NCBI GenBank assembly: GCA_964502145.1
Contig: CAZCVI010000109.1
Span: 1-23,221 of the forward strand
Origin: CAZCVI01 sp964502145
Lineage (GTDB): Bacteria; Acidobacteriota; Aminicenantia; UBA2199
Reading direction: 5' to 3'
Length of the DNA: 23,221 nt
Positions 22,796 to 23,221 of the stretch are shown here, piece after piece. The position numbers and the translations under genes were made by a program. The notes under the pieces were generated by a model. It was not told the origin of the DNA and made no database searches. It was given only the letters and a program-made list of their open reading frames with translations. Numbering within the stretch: position 1 is the first letter of the stretch; every line of letters begins with the position of its first letter.

Positions 22796-22968
22796 CGTAG
22801 GAGCGGGGGTTAGCCCGCTGCCCTCTGCGAACCGCACGTGCAGATTTCCAGTATACGGCTCTCCATCAGTCGCTTTTCCATTTCTTCCCCAGTGAATGAT
22901 AGGTTTCAGCATATCCGGGGCAGCTTGACCGCCATCGGGTGGGTAAGCGCTTTGGTAACCACACCTTT
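22796..22968 (-). mobile_element. 3' end of a group II intron (truncated)
   Basis: On the minus strand 22861-22829 reads gagccgtatac, a gaaa-containing loop, then gcacgtgcggttc. This is the 33-34 nt domain V hairpin of bacterial group II introns; Ll.LtrB begins with the same gagccgtatac. After it, agcggg...cccgct (about 22818-22801) forms a domain VI-like stem that would end near 22796. Upstream sequence to about 22968 may be the rest of domain IV. No reverse-transcriptase gene is present, so only the 3' fragment remains. Confidence 0.65.
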
Positions 22969-22984
22969 TTTCTTTTAGAGGGAG

Positions 22985-23022
22985 TAAAATATCCCCATAA
23001 CTAAATTTGAGGAGATATTTTA
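22985..23022 (+). promoter_or_regulatory. Inverted repeat covering a ribosome site
   Basis: taaaatatcccc (22985-22996) pairs with ggagatatttta (23011-23022) with one mismatch. The right arm contains the GGAG ribosome site of the small frame at 23022, so the folded RNA would hide it. Confidence 0.4.
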
Positions 23023-23084
23023 TGCATAAATCGCAAAAGTCACCGGGTTTAACGAATAAGTTATTATCAGATAATGATCAATAA
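23022..23084 (+). CDS. Possible 20-residue peptide or truncated gene start
   Basis: A frame of 20 codons (MHKSQKSPGLTNKLLSDNDQ) has a strong GAGGAG eight to nine bases upstream. It could be a small peptide or the first codons of a disrupted gene, perhaps a transposase. Only the ribosome site supports it. Confidence 0.25.
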   Translation: MHKSQKSPGLTNKLLSDNDQ

Positions 23085-23137
23085 CCCTCCCTTTTTTCTC
23101 CCAACTGGATACCCTATATATATGTCTATCAAATATC

Positions 23138-23207
23138 GTAGAGACGACATCCCTGTCGCATTGATGGGCGGTGAATTAAAATAATGCGACAGGGATGTCG
23201 CGTCTAC
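23138..23207. repeat. 25-base inverted repeat
   Basis: gtagagacgacatccctgtc (start of the left arm, 23138-23162) is the inverse complement of 23183-23207 with two mismatches, around a 20-base spacer. It contains no gene. It looks like a dispersed palindromic or MITE-type unit. Confidence 0.75.
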
Positions 23208-23221
23208 TTATTTGGATTCTG

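Noticed and set aside
1..23221. CRISPR array, tRNA or rRNA genes
   Set aside because: I found no regularly spaced identical repeats with unique spacers and no cloverleaf or rRNA-like segments; the regular pattern at 17134-18867 is coding WD40 repeats.

Overview
The window reads as chromosome of an environmental, probably Gram-negative bacterium of moderate G+C. It has a compact biosynthetic half on the left and an accessory, visibly more A+T-rich half on the right. Large TIR/NACHT/WD40 proteins, toxin-antitoxin genes, IS66 debris and dispersed palindromes fit Planctomycetota, Omnitrophota or similar lineages, but nothing here fixes the phylum.

Region by region: 1-1500 is a graveyard of mobile elements, with a decayed IS66 transposase C-terminus (minus strand) and the tail of a second transposase (plus strand). 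1515-1981 is a hicBA-type toxin-antitoxin pair behind its own promoter. 2043-8160 is one minus-strand operon encoding all seven steps from DAHP synthesis to chorismate (DAHP synthase, AroB, AroD, an AroE-AroK fusion, AroA, AroC). Its genes lie in exactly the order of the reactions, and every junction overlaps. A fused chorismate mutase/prephenate dehydratase gene (8344-9399) is transcribed divergently. Two back-to-back sigma70-type promoters sit between them, and the pheA one matches TTGACA-N17-TATAAT exactly. 9403-9595 is a MITE-like palindromic element. 9624-11812 is a minus-strand pair, alanine racemase and a NeuB-family sialic-acid-type synthase.

From about 11950 rightwards the sequence is accessory. 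It has a broken duplicate of a nucleotidyltransferase gene, an orphan antitoxin, an intact MNT/HEPN pair with its own promoter and terminator, and several short palindromic repeats. Next comes a 1654-residue protein (13906-18870) with four parts in order: a TIR domain with its catalytic glutamate, a class III nucleotide cyclase domain, a NACHT-type STAND ATPase and fourteen WD40 repeats (two predicted seven-bladed propellers). Three more same-strand genes follow: a ParA/MinD-like deviant-Walker ATPase and two soluble proteins I do not recognise. I infer that these four genes form a defence or cell-suicide signalling cassette; this is the most novel part of the window. The right end (22600-23221) has no substantial gene. 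It holds hairpins, the 3' end of a group II intron (domain V recognisable, minus strand) and a 25-bp inverted repeat.
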